From Hofstenia miamia (Eukaryota; Xenacoelomorpha; Acoela; Hofsteniidae): a DNA stretch of 64,000 bases. The position numbers and the translations under genes are program-made. The notes below the pieces were generated by a model that did no database searches, was not told where the DNA came from, and saw only the letters and a program-made list of their open reading frames with translations. This document shows, one piece after another, positions 13,901 through 26,831 of this stretch (position 1 is its first letter; each line of letters starts with the position of its first letter). The DNA is taken from contig CABFPE010000031.1 in assembly GCA_900660155.1 (NCBI GenBank), positions 243,304 through 307,303 on the forward strand. Direction: 5' to 3'.

Positions 13901-16837
13901 TAAAATATATTCATTATTGTGCTTTTTAATCTCTTAAATATAAAAAAACATTCCTGAAATTTTAAGTTTAGAAAAATCAATGTATAACTTTTACAATGAG
14001 TGCACAACCTCATATTTCTTGGAATAAGTTAGTATCTTACAGTTATAGTTTCTATGCTGGAATACAGAAGGATTTGTTGAAGGCTAATTCTAACTTACCC
14101 AATCCATGTGTATATTATTTAGCTAAATTTCAGAAAATTCTGAAAATTGTCGTTAATTTGAATACTGGCAGATTAATGGTTGTGGTTTAGTAAAAAATAG
14201 AAAATTTTTAAATTTCAAAATTATGGTCATTTTATCTACATAAATTTGTCGACACTATTTTAACCACACCTTCGAAATTGGGTTAAAACGCAATGTGTAG
14301 CCTTATGGTAAGAAAGCTTTGCTTGGCATGGCTGGCTCTCAGAAGGAACTGGCGACCGGAACACGTATCTTTCCTAAACTTATTTAAGTCATATGCTGTT
14401 ATTCAAAAATATATGTGTGCGGGAACAAAAGGTCTCCAAACCGTGCCCACTGTATAAAACAGTAAGCAGATTCTAGCCGTTAAATTGGTATAAGTAATCT
14501 GCGGAATATACATCTATGTATACATAATGTGAGAAGACCTAAGGAAAGTCTTATTCGAATGCATTTGAAAACAAATATAACATTGATACCTCATGTATCA
14601 ATGCACATTCAAATCAATTTGTGTAATATCACATATCAAAAACCACATGTGGATTGTTTAGTCATTCACAAAAGGAAAGTTGATAAATACTAATAAAAAA
14701 CACGAAAGTATTCAAAAGCATAGCACATGGAATTACTTGTAGGAGAAGATTCTTATATCATGCATATATTTATTTTTCTGGTCTGCAAACTTAGCGTGGC
14801 TACAAACTATCATCACTGACAGTAATATTAAGATAATGATTACGTTGACCATGATCATACGTCAAACATCACCGGAAACGAATATAAACAATAGCTAATA
14901 TGCTTATTTATTTTAAAAATCAGCATTAAAAACCTAAGTGGGACTTTTTAACATAACGGCTATAAACAATGAGCAAACTTCATCAAAACTCTTGAAATGT
15001 AAATTGAAAACTTATTTTTAGAAAATGCCTTAATGAATTTACTTTGTTTTGATAGCAGATAATGAAACCTCAAATTCCAATCTTTACTTCTATTAAGAAT
15101 TAAGTACGTAAATTGCTGGTGATTATATATACATATATATAACTTGTGGCTTCCTCATTTACGATATCCTGGTAAAATGACCTCAACAAATCGATAGCAA
15201 TTGTTTTAGAATTGGCTTGGTTGGTTTTGAAAAATCGTCCTAAATCAATGAATTTAGTACGCCATCTAACGTCCAAATCACATTTATTGAAAATGAGATA
15301 TAATATACTAGTCATGAATTTTCAGTAGACTAAGAAAACAATTTTCATTTTAGGAAACCACCAAATGCACAAATAGTATCTTTACAAACTTAGTGCTATA
15401 GCATGTGAAATGTCTATTTGTCTATATCAAAGTTCAATATATACATATACATTTACTTCGCTCATGATAATGTCAATTTGTTAATAAATTTACAGCACTG
15501 GCATCATTTGAAAAATTAACCCTATACTACCTAAGACTTTATAAAACTCAAATTATTTCTAGAAAAAAGTCTTAATCGCTAAAGAACTGGAATTAAATGA
15601 GATAATCAAAATTTGAATCCACGAACTCAGACTTTGCGTACTCCCCGCATCAAGGGCTTAGGTAGTATATTTATTCTGAAAGAAAACGTTAGCGTTGATT
15701 GTTCGTCCAAACCTCCTGATTACCTGCACACTAGGTATGGAAGCAGCATAAATTTGTTATAAAAATGGAATATTCATTCAAGTACTTCACTACGTTCGAG
15801 TACGTTCATCAATAGATGTGTCGAAAACATATTAAGATTTTCAAATTTTCTAATATTATTTGAGAAAATTGATTGAAAATGTGGAAAAACAGTTTGTCAT
15901 TTACAAAAAAGCAGATTAATAGGCTTTATGTATCACGTACTTACAAAAAATTTAAAATGTATTGTAAATCAGAGAAATGCAATATACTTCTCACAATTGT
16001 TGGCCAAAAATGATTAAACGAGATAATTCAGAGAAAAAAATTCTGTTTAGCAAATCAGTTATACATTTTGTATATAAAACAAGGCTCCATTGGATTTAAG
16101 TTTTGGTATTATGATCCCATGAAGTCCCAAAGCATAACATCTATTGCGTTCAAATTAGCACACATTAATGAAAATCAATTATCCTACCATTACTATCCTA
16201 ATTACATAATTGGTCTATTGGATAACATGAAAAAAAATTTTTCTGAGCTCGTATTTAAATTTTGTAACTTGATCGTAAGATTTATGCTTAATTTAAGCAA
16301 TTTATAAAATTGCATTGAAAAAATTTTATACAATAGCTATGAAAATAATTTTGTAGTAATATTTATTCACGTAATTTAATGATAGCAAAAGTTTCCCATC
16401 CATACATTGGTATACACTTAATCAAACCAAAAATATCAATAATTTGATAACATGATTAAATTTCTCGTGATTCCAAAAAGGATTGTAATTTTCTAAGCAA
16501 ATAATCATCTGATTTGCTACTTGAAATGATCATTTTAAATTTTTGCAATTTCCTTTGATTAAATTATTGTGCATAAATTGAATTGCCTTTTCTTCAATTG
16601 GTACACTAATATTCAAGTTTACATTCGAACACGTTCAAAAATGGATGCGTCCACATCCCGCGATTTCTACATTTCCTTGTTTGTCATTCTACAAGTCCAT
16701 AGGCAGCTTGAACAATGAGAATATAGAAGAGTAGGTTTCAGATCTTGAGAAAAATTACTATCATTCTGAGATATTGCAAAATACCTTAAATATTAAAATG
16801 CTAGTTAACATTAGGTTAATGGAAAAATTTCAGTGGT
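10961..16837. other. AT-rich non-coding stretch
   Basis: No exon or transposon domain could be supported. Two GC-richer patches, around 12125-12225 and 12950-12980, share a CCGAGTC(G/A)CCGG core in the same orientation and are probably old repeat pieces. Open frames here are short, lack conserved motifs and lie in otherwise AT-rich sequence. Confidence 0.55.
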
Positions 16838-17001
16838 GTGCTCAAGGAGGCGGGGTTCACTTTGTTAAACATTATTGGGGACCGAGCCCCTCTTGTCCAA
16901 TTTTAAGGTGTTGTCTTTATTTGTTTCAATATTAAATTTAGCTAAAAATAACTTAAAAATACAGTACTCAAATTTAGAGCCCCCTTTGTAAATTATTTAG
17001 G
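16838..17001 (+). repeat. Dispersed repeat family, copy 2
   Basis: Contains a TTGGGGACCGAGCCCCTCTTG block, then GGTGTTGTCTTTAT, then AGTACTCAAATTTAGAG at 16963-16979 and an AATTATTTAGG block, in the same order as the copy at 20.9-21.07 kb. No coding potential. Confidence 0.7.
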
Positions 17002-20000
17002 TGATTAATTTTCATCTTCAATACATTTTCTCATTCTTATTATGAAAGTACCTGATTTATTACATGAATTTATGTCTAAAAGTTAGAACAACTAGAATAA
17101 CAAAACATCGAACCATGGGTAGCCTGAATCGCAAATTGTTATTAGAAGTCGAATATTTATTAACTACAAGGCGCCAGAACTTCTGATTCAAAAAAAAAGA
17201 TTTTAAAAAGCATTGTACTGTATATATTTAAAAAGCTTGTAAGTGCAAAAACAAGTGAAGTTACTGAAACTTTTTTAGACTGAGAATGTAAAGAAATTAC
17301 ATTATTGAAAAATAATCCTAGTAGCAATGGCAAAATACCAGTTTTTGAAATATAGAAAAAATATCAAATGAAATTGTATACATAATAAATATCGATTTCC
17401 TTCATCTCCGCAGATGAAATGCATGAAAAATATTTATGCATATATTAATGGTGCTAAACACATTTACGTTGTGCTAATATTTTCATATCGAATTATGCAA
17501 TTTAATAAAATCGTCTGGTGCATACTAATGTGAAATCAGACTTTAAGAATGGAGGACTATTTCTAAATGAGTTCTACTCATATGTAAAACATATGATTCT
17601 TTCGATCAAGGTCTCTTACATGTAATACATGGCTGTTTAGGCCGGCAAGAGGTATAATTTTACATGTAATAAAAGGCCAATCAACATATATGGGGACGAT
17701 AAGACTATATTATGCAACATAAGTATGTCGAGCAAAATTGTCACCCGTGCTAAGAGATTAATGAGTTATTTTGACGAAACTGCCAACTCAAAAATCATTA
17801 GAGCTAGTAATCCATTAGGTAAGAAAAAATATTTTTATGTCGTGGTAATAGCCATAGTGGATAAATTCAATAAAAACTGAGAACATGAAGAAAAAATTGA
17901 AACGTAAATGACGCGAATAATGCACATACCATTGCAAAGTAGTACGCTATCTTGAAATATTTACTTGAAATTAGTTTTGTAAACATGTAATCAAAGTACA
18001 CTGAATATCTTATCGCATCATAATATGTTTGCGGAAGGCAGTGAGCACAAACAATGAGCACCTTAATTGCAACTTTGGATGTCTCCACCCAATTAATCAG
18101 AGAACATAATTAAGGTGTCATTCCAAGAGAATCAGCTGAACGCTCAAAATCCTGGATGTACATTGGCAGGACCAGTAATTATATTACACTAAATGTTGAC
18201 ATTATGGTCAGATTCATGTATTGCTTTCTATGTGCAAATTATTTTATATCCTAATTGCCTGCATCTCAGAAAGATGATCTTAGGCAGAACTAAGTCAAAT
18301 GCACAACGAATAGAACAAAAACACAATTAATTCGTGCAAGGCTTTTAATCAATAATTATCGATGTTGCCTACATGGGGTTGTAAATCCCATATAATGCTA
18401 TTAACTAAACAGGAACTAATAAATTTTGCGGGAGTTTTGAACGTCAACAGTGCATTTACCTATGTCAAAAGCTGTTAACCAAAGTAATGATGTAAGGGTT
18501 GAAGTTGGAGGGCTGCAAGTTTATCAACAAAATTTGACCCAAATCATCTGCAGATTTGAAAAATAGACACTATTAAAGTCGTAGTATTTAGCGATTTTGC
18601 GACTAATTTTCTCATTGCAAGACTTAATATTTTATGCATTATCGTAAAGAATATCTTTCAACTAAATGTCATAATTTTGCTATAGTTATAGTAATGATTT
18701 GGAAAAAACTATTACTTATAAATTATTGTGTTTGGTTCCTATTAAAATGAAACGTTAACTTAAAAACTATTTCTCAATATGAATTAGGCTTGATTCTACC
18801 CAACCCGATGCTCCTTGAAATGTTGCTCAATTGATTCAACCTAGAGCCATTGAATACTGTAAAAGATTGCCTTTTTTATAATTCATAAATTGTCTGAATT
18901 TCTTGTAGTTAAATTTGTATCCAAAAAGTTATTACAGCTCATAAACGAACGGTTTTTAAAAAATTGCCTGAGTTGATTTTCAATAAATTCTTCAAAAAAC
19001 AAATTGTGGAATACAAATTGCAAGTCTACGGATATTTTTTTACAATTACAATGGAAGTCCTAATCATTATATTACCAATTTTACTAGCAATTTACAACAA
19101 ATAAAGTAGAGAAATTGTTATGTAACGTAATGCTTTAAAACAATGCTAAGCTTTAACAAGTTAATACAGGCGCCCATATAAGGCATACAAAATTTTAGTA
19201 TTATGTTCCCATGTGATCCTACGGTTTAACTATTATTTTGGTTAAAATCGGCAAAAACTATAAGTGATTTTTTGAAATTCGGGAACCATTTTATTGATAT
19301 TTAGGTTCCAGCCCTATGTTAGTCTCAGTTCTAGTGAAATATTGCTCCCAGTTCCCAGTTCCACCGATTGGCTCTAGTAAATTCAATGGAATGATCTCGC
19401 CAAACCCTAGCAGTATCATGTGTATAATTGCATGTTGTGTTTAGAATTTCTTCAAAATAGAACAAAATATTAACTAGAGACATCTCCCATTGACAAAAAT
19501 ACAAAAATGACAACATCTGAAAATGAAAGTTAAATCCTGAATGTAATAGAAATATTTAAGTATTTAAAGGATTGTCGCTAAATCTATATTTAAATATACA
19601 TATATATATATATATATATTGATTTTCGAGCGGTATTATGACCACTACTTTAATTGGTTTAAAATCCTGATTAAAGATGTTAAAGCTGGAAATTAAGAGC
19701 AAATATTTATTTGAAAATTACCTTAAACGTACTATTGATAAGATACTCATAAGTATACAATGGAAAAAGATGGCAACTTCTGTTTACTAAGAAAACAAAA
19801 GAGAGAGACAGGATATCTCATTGTCGGCTTTTCAAAGGGCTTAAAATCAATAAAGTGCTTCTACAAGTAGATAATACATACATGAACAGAAAGTCAAGGA
19901 TTTTAAGTAATCGGTCTTAGATATCACAGTCAAACAAGAAATATTTCGTATTCCTTTTTATTTACGCTTAGTCTGGTTGGATTTTGCAAGGATTACATGC

Positions 20001-20109
20001 AATTGGTTTCCAAATATTTCGATCATTACACTCAATTATCAGGGATGAATTTAAAATGATGTATGGCAATAGGCTGAAACTTTACAGTCTATTAATTATT
20101 TTTTAAAAA

Positions 20110-20135
20110 CCCGACTTTCTAGCTAATAAGTCGGG
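20110..20135. repeat. Perfect 8-base hairpin
   Basis: CCCGACTT (20110-20117), a 10-base loop, then AAGTCGGG (20128-20135). It is GC-rich in AT-rich surroundings. No U-tract terminator context, since this is a eukaryote. Function unknown. Confidence 0.7.
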
Positions 20136-20433
20136 GTCGATTTTCAGCTTTAAAAAATGAGTTTTTGCTTATTACCTCACAAATAAATCGATGTTATTGA
20201 AAATTATTTGCTATTGTCATCTCGTAGTCTGCATTGAAGAAAGATGAAATTATGTCGGTAATTAAGATTTCATTTTTAACCTAGCCATTTTACTTAGTGG
20301 TTCAATGCGGTTTGGGTTATAATGGCACCTTAGGCAAAGCTTACTTAAATATTTTTGCAAAGATATTTCAGCTACAGAATGAATAGCTGAGAATTTTAAT
20401 TGAACAATTTCAGCTTTTAAATAATTAAGTTTG

Positions 20434-20435
<2 letters not shown>

Positions 20436-20471
<36 letters not shown>
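20436..20471. repeat. (AT)n microsatellite
   Basis: About 18 AT units. Confidence 0.97.
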
Positions 20472-20474
<3 letters not shown>

Positions 20475-20919
20475 CACTAAAAATAATTTTTGTTGAAACC
20501 ATGCACAAAGGAGGAGATAGATAACGGGAATTTGAATTATTTTGATTTTTGTGTAAAAACGTTCCCGCCAAAAAATGACCTAAAAAATTGTGCAACTTTT
20601 TCTTTTTAAACAACAGAAGGAAATTCATTTTGCTTTATTCTAGAGATTAAATCATAAAACTACTAGTAAGCTTTACACCAAAAATAGTTGAAAAACAGTT
20701 AGTACTGCATGCAAAAAAAATAAAAAATTGTAAAAAATAATTTTTGCTTTGAACTTTAGATTAAAAAATTAAAATCTTTTTGAGTTTGCAAATAAACCCT
20801 CAATTGATTTTATAGCACGTTCAGCGTCTTGGTTAGCTCTAGGAATGTTAATTACTGACTGCTCAACCACCCAGGCATGCACTCGAAGGGATGCTCCGGA
20901 GAGCTCTGTCCACCATGTT

Positions 20920-21072
20920 AAATTGGATTGGGGACCCAGTCCCTTGTTAAAGTAATATTACAATGTAGGGTGCTGGATTTTATGTGTTGAGAAATTATGT
21001 TTTGTCAATAAAATATAACATAAATATAAAGTACTCAAATTTAGAGTCCTTCTTGTTACATATTTAGGAGCA
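20920..21072 (+). repeat. Dispersed repeat family, copy 3
   Basis: Contains TTGGGGACCCAGTCCCTTG, GGTGCTGGATTTTATGTGTT, AGTACTCAAATTTAGAG (21030-21046) and ACATATTTAGGAG in the same order as the copy at 16.84-17.0 kb. The most complete of the three copies. Confidence 0.7.
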
Positions 21073-21590
21073 TAGCTCTGCAATCACCGATGGGTCTTCA
21101 AACACTTAATTGCCTTTTTGCACTTTGCCTTTATTAGTGAGGTCATTAGTTCATTGAATGATGATTCCATGTAGAGTTGTGCATGGAATCAAACATCAGC
21201 GCATTCATAGCAGATATTCTGCTAACAGAAAAATGCTATTGTAGCATATATTTATGACTCCTTTGTTAGGATGATATTATTGGCATAGCTCATATAAAAA
21301 GACCTCTCGCCAACCAGGATTCGTCTCTATGTTAAAATGCACGTTACTCAATCGGAATTGACGCATCGTGACTCTGTTTAGCAATGATTGCAAGAAGATT
21401 CTGCACTTTATTTGTTGAAATGTTTAGTACTAGTAAAGGAGCTGTTGCTTTTTGGAAATAAGCAGGAGACCTAGTTTAAAATGAGACAGATTAGACAAAC
21501 ATCGTATGTATGTTGCGATGAAGAAGGCTAGCTGTATCTTGAAATGTTGATGGCTGTATTAATTTACCACCGAGCTTCAAGATATATTTG

Positions 21591-21767
21591 ATGAATTCCC
21601 TCTTCGCTGAGCCCTTCTCCAACCTCGCGTACTCTTCCATTTGCTCCTATTTCATCTCCTGTAACTGTCCTCGCTGCCGTAAAACCTGACTTGTTTTTAT
21701 TTTTTTTGTAGTGTATGCCTTCAGCGGCTAAATAAAGTCATTTATTTTTATTATTATTATTATTATT
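21591..21767 (+). mobile_element. 5'-truncated LINE tail (same family as 39.2-40.7 kb)
   Basis: Reads on the plus strand as the last codons and 3' UTR of the LINE found at 39.2-40.7 kb (minus) and 60.3-60.8 kb (minus). The shared end runs through CCTCGCTGCCGTAAAACCTG, GTATGCCTTCAGCGGCTAAA, an AATAAAGTCATT stretch and a (TTA)n tail. This is a dead-on-arrival insertion, with reverse transcription stopped after about 160 bases. The (TTA)n tail marks the 3' end of the family. Confidence 0.85.
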
Positions 21768-22113
21768 GGATGGATTGACCTCAGATGTGCTAGTCTAAGC
21801 GTTGAATAACCAACATTGCTTCAACTGTGAGCATGCTTTCCATTCTCCATTCACTTTGGTGGTATCAATTAATTGAGAAAACATTTCTTTGAAATTTTTC
21901 AGATTGATTTTGTTTTGTCATTTAGCTGGGTCATTCAATTTAGTTTCTAACTAATTAGGGTCTTCATAAAACAGGAAAGTCTAGTTTTCTGCTTGAGAAA
22001 TTTTCGATTTGTAACTTTTTTTAATTCAAAATAGTCGGGATTCTCAAAGATGAATAGAAAAAATTTCAAGCGTTTGGCAGTTTGTTGGCATACATGTGAG
22101 ATTAGAAATCTTT

Positions 22114-22314
22114 TTAACAGATGAAAGGCTTGGGTCCTTTCTCTGTTTTGAAGAAAAACGTAGATATTTTACGCTGCTGCAAGAATTCTTGTTCCTCAAT
22201 GACATCTATATCAAACGAAAGGAACTGCGCTAGAGAGAAAATACGACAATGAAAAAAAATATATACAGTATTTGTATCAAGCCATAATAGATCAATGTGA
22301 AAATTAAGAACCAT
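22114..22314 (-). other. Unrecognised 66-codon open frame
   Basis: A minus-strand frame with no domain I can recognise and no convincing flanking splice sites. It lies about 330 bases beyond the end of the R2-like fragment. It may be chance; listed only because otherwise this stretch holds nothing. Confidence 0.15.
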
Positions 22315-22639
22315 CCCTTACCAAACCGCCAAAAACATGTTACAAATTCGAATCCCACATATGCTACCTCACTGCACACATGTAAAATAATTCATTTACA
22401 TCTTCTAAAAAAATAAAATGTGTTCTAAATTACTCCAGTAGACGTGCAAGTTTTAATGAATTTAAAAATGAAAAAATAAAAAAGGCGGAATTTTTTAAAT
22501 TTTTTTATGCATTGATGTTACTAATGTCATCTGGATGCAATTGTTCCTCGAATATAATGGCTTTCATTTTTGTAATGCAAAAAAGCAAAATAGTAAGAAC
22601 CCTAATATATATACATATATTATTTCATTTCTTTTCACA

Positions 22640-24063
22640 ACTTCATGCTGATATCCCTCTCAGCTCGGGAAACTAACCAGTTCCAAGGGAGTCTGAGAGC
22701 TTTCCTCAGACCTCTAGCTGTTCCTAACAATGCTGCCTTCTGTGCTACTGCTCCTTCCCACTTTGATACTCCCAACTCCTCCAAGTATTTCATGCTTCTT
22801 ACTCACTGCTCCTAGTGCTCCTACAATTACCGGGACGACTTCAACTTTCTTTAACTTCCACAGCCTTTCTATTTCCTCTGCCAACTCTCTATACTTGTCT
22901 ATCTTCTCTTTCTCCTTGCTTTCTACATTTCTGTCCTTTGGTACTGCTTTGTCTATCATTGTTCCCAATCTTATCTCTTTGTCTACTACTAATATGTCTG
23001 TGGCTTGTGCTCATACCACTTGTCTCCTGCTTCTAACCCAAGCTGTTTGCTCAAGCTCCAATGTACCATTCGTCCCACCTTGTCATGCCTGCTATCAGAT
23101 GATCTACTGTCTCCACCTCTTTCTTACATAGCCTACACTTATCACTTACTTCTACTCTTCTGTCTATATGCTTCTTCACCCAGTTTGTTCTTATTGCTTG
23201 CTCCTGTGCTGCCATTATTAGTGCTTCTGTTTCTCTCTTCAGTCCTGCCTTCTTTAACCACTTGTTGCTCTCTTCTCTATCACACTTTTCTGTGTTCCTC
23301 CAGTATTCTCCATGCATTGCCTTCTGCCTATACCTTGTTTGTCTCTCTGATTCCATCCTACTCTGGTATATCTTCTTTCCTTCACTCTCAGTTCTTATCT
23401 TCTTCAACTCCTTAGTGACCTCTAGTAGGGACCCCTCAGGTTGCTCTTCTACATATTCCTTTAGCCCTAGTGCTTCTGCTTCTACAGTCTCCTCCACACA
23501 GCCCTTTCCCTCCCTTATTTCTTGCCATGTACAGCCTATCTACATCTCCATTGAGGTTGAATGCTCTCTCTGCTGCTAGTATCTTCCTTGTCTCCCTGTC
23601 TAATTCCCTCAGTTCATTCTTATTCCACCTAACTATTCCTGCCGAATATCTCAACACTGGTATTGCCCACGTATTAATTGCCTTTATGCTGTTCTGCCCA
23701 TTCAATGCTGACTTCTGTAGTACCTTCCTTACTCTCCTCTTGTACTCTTTCCTTAGCCTCATCTTCATTTCCATGTGATCTGTTCTGTCCTTCTCTATTA
23801 CTCCTAAGTACTTGTACCCCTCCTTGACTTCCTCAATCTTGTCCCCACTGCTTGTCCTCAAGCCCTCCCCATCCACACACTTGCCTCTAGTCATTGTCAC
23901 TGCTGCACACTTTCCTAATCCAAACTCCAACCCTGAATCTCTGCTTGCCTTCTCCAATGTCTCCACTTGCTTCTGCAACATCTTCCTTGAACTAGCATAC
24001 ATCTTCAGGTCGTCCATGTACCACAGGTGACTTACTTCTCTACCATTCTTCTCCATCTTATAC
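22640..24063 (-). mobile_element. R2/NeSL-type non-LTR retrotransposon, 5'-truncated copy A
   Basis: A fragment covering the second half of an R2-like element (restriction-like-endonuclease class of LINEs), read on the minus strand. It begins abruptly against a (TTA)n array at 24064-24094, just upstream of the reverse-transcriptase active site, and ends near 22640 in a short 3' UTR (CATGAAGTTGTGAAAAG). It is closely related to the copy at 57.0-60.3 kb and is the best internal reference for that copy. It is base-compositionally unlike its surroundings (G/A-rich sense strand). Confidence 0.85.
22714..24056 (-). pseudogene. R2-like reverse transcriptase/endonuclease ORF remnant
   Basis: Three overlapping minus-strand frames make up one former polyprotein. 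The first (24056-23436) carries HLWYMDDLKMYASS, the YxDD active site of reverse transcriptase, then the thumb-like KYLGVIEKD and DVDRLYMARNKGGKGL motifs typical of R2-type elements. The second (23497-23051) carries a CRLCKKE...DHL zinc-binding motif that precedes the endonuclease. The third (22968-22714) is the end of the restriction-like endonuclease region, including VVPVIVGALGAVSKK. About 85 bases containing the RPD part of the endonuclease core are missing near 23000 compared with copy B, and five bases (CTAAG) are lost near 23500, so the copy is dead. R2 proteins normally nick a chromosomal target and prime reverse transcription from it. Confidence 0.85.
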
Positions 24064-24064
24064 C

Positions 24065-24094
<30 letters not shown>
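24064..24094. repeat. (TTA)n microsatellite at the 5' break of R2-like copy A
   Basis: About ten TTA units directly abutting the truncated end of the element. Confidence 0.95.
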
Positions 24095-24096
<2 letters not shown>

Positions 24097-25162
24097 AATT
24101 TTAAATAGGTGTCTGTTTATTTATAATTAATATTTTTAGCTTAGTTCGTAGTGTTTGTGAAATTATTCTTTTGTATATACTTATTTGTATATATGGTAGT
24201 AAATATTACGATCGGGTTGAGTTCGGGTCCATGTTTACCTCATATTGTCACTCTCTAATCTGCTAATAAATTAGAGTTCGATGCTTTATAGCAGTCACTC
24301 TTCTGATCACGCGCCTGAGCGGAACTTGGTGGGTATATTTACAGAAAACTTAATTGAGGTTAGTTGTTGTTGTGCGCTTTTAGCCACGTTATTATCTGAA
24401 CAATACGTAGGGGAAGATGTGAAAGATTTTACAAAAATCAAATTTTCCATTGAAAAAAATATTTTCAGCTACTTCAGGAACAGGAATAATTTGTATGACC
24501 TATAAACGTGTCCAAATACCGGGATTTTCAAATTTCCTAATAGACTTGAAGAAAATGGTTTGAAAATGCGGGATTCTAAAGTTGCAACATGAAGGTTGAG
24601 GTTAACTAAACAAAAACCCTATTTTAAGGAATGTGGTGCACTTTTAAGTTCCTAAATGATGCTAGTGGGCCGGTAAGATAGTGAAATTTGTTTGTGAAGA
24701 AGATAAAATTCAAAGGATTTGCAAATCTCAAGTGTTTACATGCTTAGCAATGACTGATAATGGTCAATTTAATTGTAAACAAGATTATTCACTGTTTCTT
24801 TGCAAAAGCTTCTATATTTAAGAATTCTGTCAATATTGAATTTTGGTAAGATCTTTAACACAGTTAATTGTATTAAATGACAAATTACAAAGCATCGATT
24901 TCTAAAAGTGATACGTAATTTAGCGCCTAGTAACAGAGTTTGCCGAAAACAATTGTTTTTTTACAGGCATTGCTTTTTTGAACTGCAATAAATGTCTATA
25001 TAGTTTGCTTACAATTCCATATAAGAATCACAGTCAAATCATAAAATAGATGGACTATGGACTGGATTAAATTTCAATCAGCTTCGAAAGCAATATCACT
25101 TCTTACAACTATTCAAATTTAATCTCTACTCATGCGTTACGATTTCCTCTTCAAAATCCCAG
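24095..25162. other. Non-coding stretch
   Basis: No supported gene. A 74-codon frame at 24281-24505 begins in locally GC-richer sequence but has no recognisable domain. Confidence 0.5.
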
Positions 25163-25273
25163 ACGATCTTTCTGCACTATGGGAGCCTGCACATTACAGT
25201 TTGCGGACACGGGGCATTTTAACTGAAACCGTCTTATTGGCAAGGGATTTGCAGTTGAGTGAACATCAAGAAC
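25163..25273 (+). CDS. Candidate internal exon of an unidentified gene
   Basis: A 111-base segment bounded by a good acceptor (TTCAAAATCCCAG) and a good donor (AAC|GTAAGATG). Length is a multiple of three and both ends are phase 1, so it could be spliced in without disturbing the frame. It encodes DLSALWEPAHYSLRTRGILT and then a leucine-rich helical stretch ending LSEHQE. Base composition is clearly richer in G+C than the flanks. I do not recognise the protein family, and no neighbouring exon of the same gene was found within the surrounding 2 kb. Similarity to a known gene would settle it; a chance open segment remains possible. Confidence 0.45.
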
Positions 25274-26831
25274 GTAAGATGTATCCCAGCTTTATTATTG
25301 GTTGTGGCTATTCTTAAACTAAAGGATATACCACCATAACTAGACTGAGGACATTGACGGCAGGAAAACCAAATCAATAGAGGCTGAATTTTTTATAAGG
25401 TGAACTTAAGATAGCTAATTGCTTTAGACATAGTGGCTAAGCTTGAAGAACCATTTAATATTTACAGCAATATTGCCAATGATAAATTTCATCTCTCGTA
25501 TTCTCATATAAAGAACTAAGGTTACTGTTGTTCTCAGCACTTCGCTAAGAAATTCCTTAACTGGATCCTAGTTACCGCAATCATTGGTAAAATGAGTTGC
25601 TAAACGCATCAGTTTACTCCCATCCATCTCTATAATAAAAATTTATGAATTAGACGAACATTTTCTTAAAAAATCAGTTATTATAATCGCACTGCTTACA
25701 AGACATAAAAAATGTTTGCGTCTGTTGAGCTTGACAAAATAAACTACGTTAACTAATTTGCGAAAAATTTGAACCTAAATTCATGTCAAAGACTATTGCA
25801 ATTACTTAATAAATCAAGTGTTCCACGGTTGATACTTTGGATCAAGAGTCTGGTAGAATGATAAAGATAATGCAACATTCTGTAATCGTTATTTTGTTGC
25901 TGCATTCTACAAAACTTTTGGAAGTCTCGTGTCATGAAGCCGATACACTAATAATTATGCCGGAGGATTTTTCAAGCTCGAGTCGAGTCGGGTACCTGGA
26001 TAAAAATCGTTGTATCGAGTTCGAGTAATAACAAAACACGGTGAAGAAAGTGTAAATTAAATTTTTAATGCGCTACGGGAGACATTTTGTGACAAACAGA
26101 ACGAAGGTCATTGTATAACTTGATTTATTTATTTTTTACCGGAATAGTTTCATGTGTCAAAAGCCTAAAATAGTTCAAGTTTCTGCGATTCTAATTCTAG
26201 ACAATCACAGTTGATCAATGTGACGGGCACTGGTATGAATTCCCCAAACAATGTGAACATTGAAACCAAACTTTTGGGCAAAACCCATCTAGACCAATTT
26301 CACAAGGCCTAGGCTATTCTTGCTTTTCACAAAAAATTGATAGCTTCCCCAAAGAATACTATGGTCAGATTCTGTTTTTCTGCCATACCACAAATGTTTT
26401 CATAATGTTATTCATACTTATCTTTAGGGACGGAAAGCATCTTATAAACAAAATATTAGATGTGTTGAGAAATGAATTTTTCATTATTTTCTTGTTATAT
26501 GGAAGAGGCTTAATTTTTAGGGTTCTATGATTATGTCTAAGCAATATTTTAGAGGATAGAAAGTTGTACTTGTGGTATGGAAAAATATTAATAAATATTT
26601 TAAAGAAAGTAGTTAATGTTTTTATAAATAATGCATTTTCGATTTAGAGAAGTTTTTGTTATATAAATGATTAACTGCTATTTTTACAGCACATTTTATT
26701 TGCTCATTGAATTTATTCAAACTGTTGATTTATATCGATATACAGTATCTTTCCATAATTAAATTGACTTAGTATTAATGTGTGAACTAATTGAATCTTT
26801 GATGTGGTTGGAAGCTGTTGTGATACCCTAG
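25274..26831. other. Non-coding stretch
   Basis: No exon, repeat or transposon motif could be supported. Confidence 0.55.

Larger units (their letters stand above)
17002..20919. other. AT-rich non-coding stretch
   Basis: No gene supported. Contains TA microsatellites at 19599-19619 and 20436-20471 and a small perfect hairpin at 20110-20135. Confidence 0.6.

Noticed and set aside
22730-23778. Several long plus-strand open frames, Ser/Leu/Pro-rich, up to 136 codons
   Set aside because: They are antisense shadows of the G/A-rich R2-like element on the minus strand.
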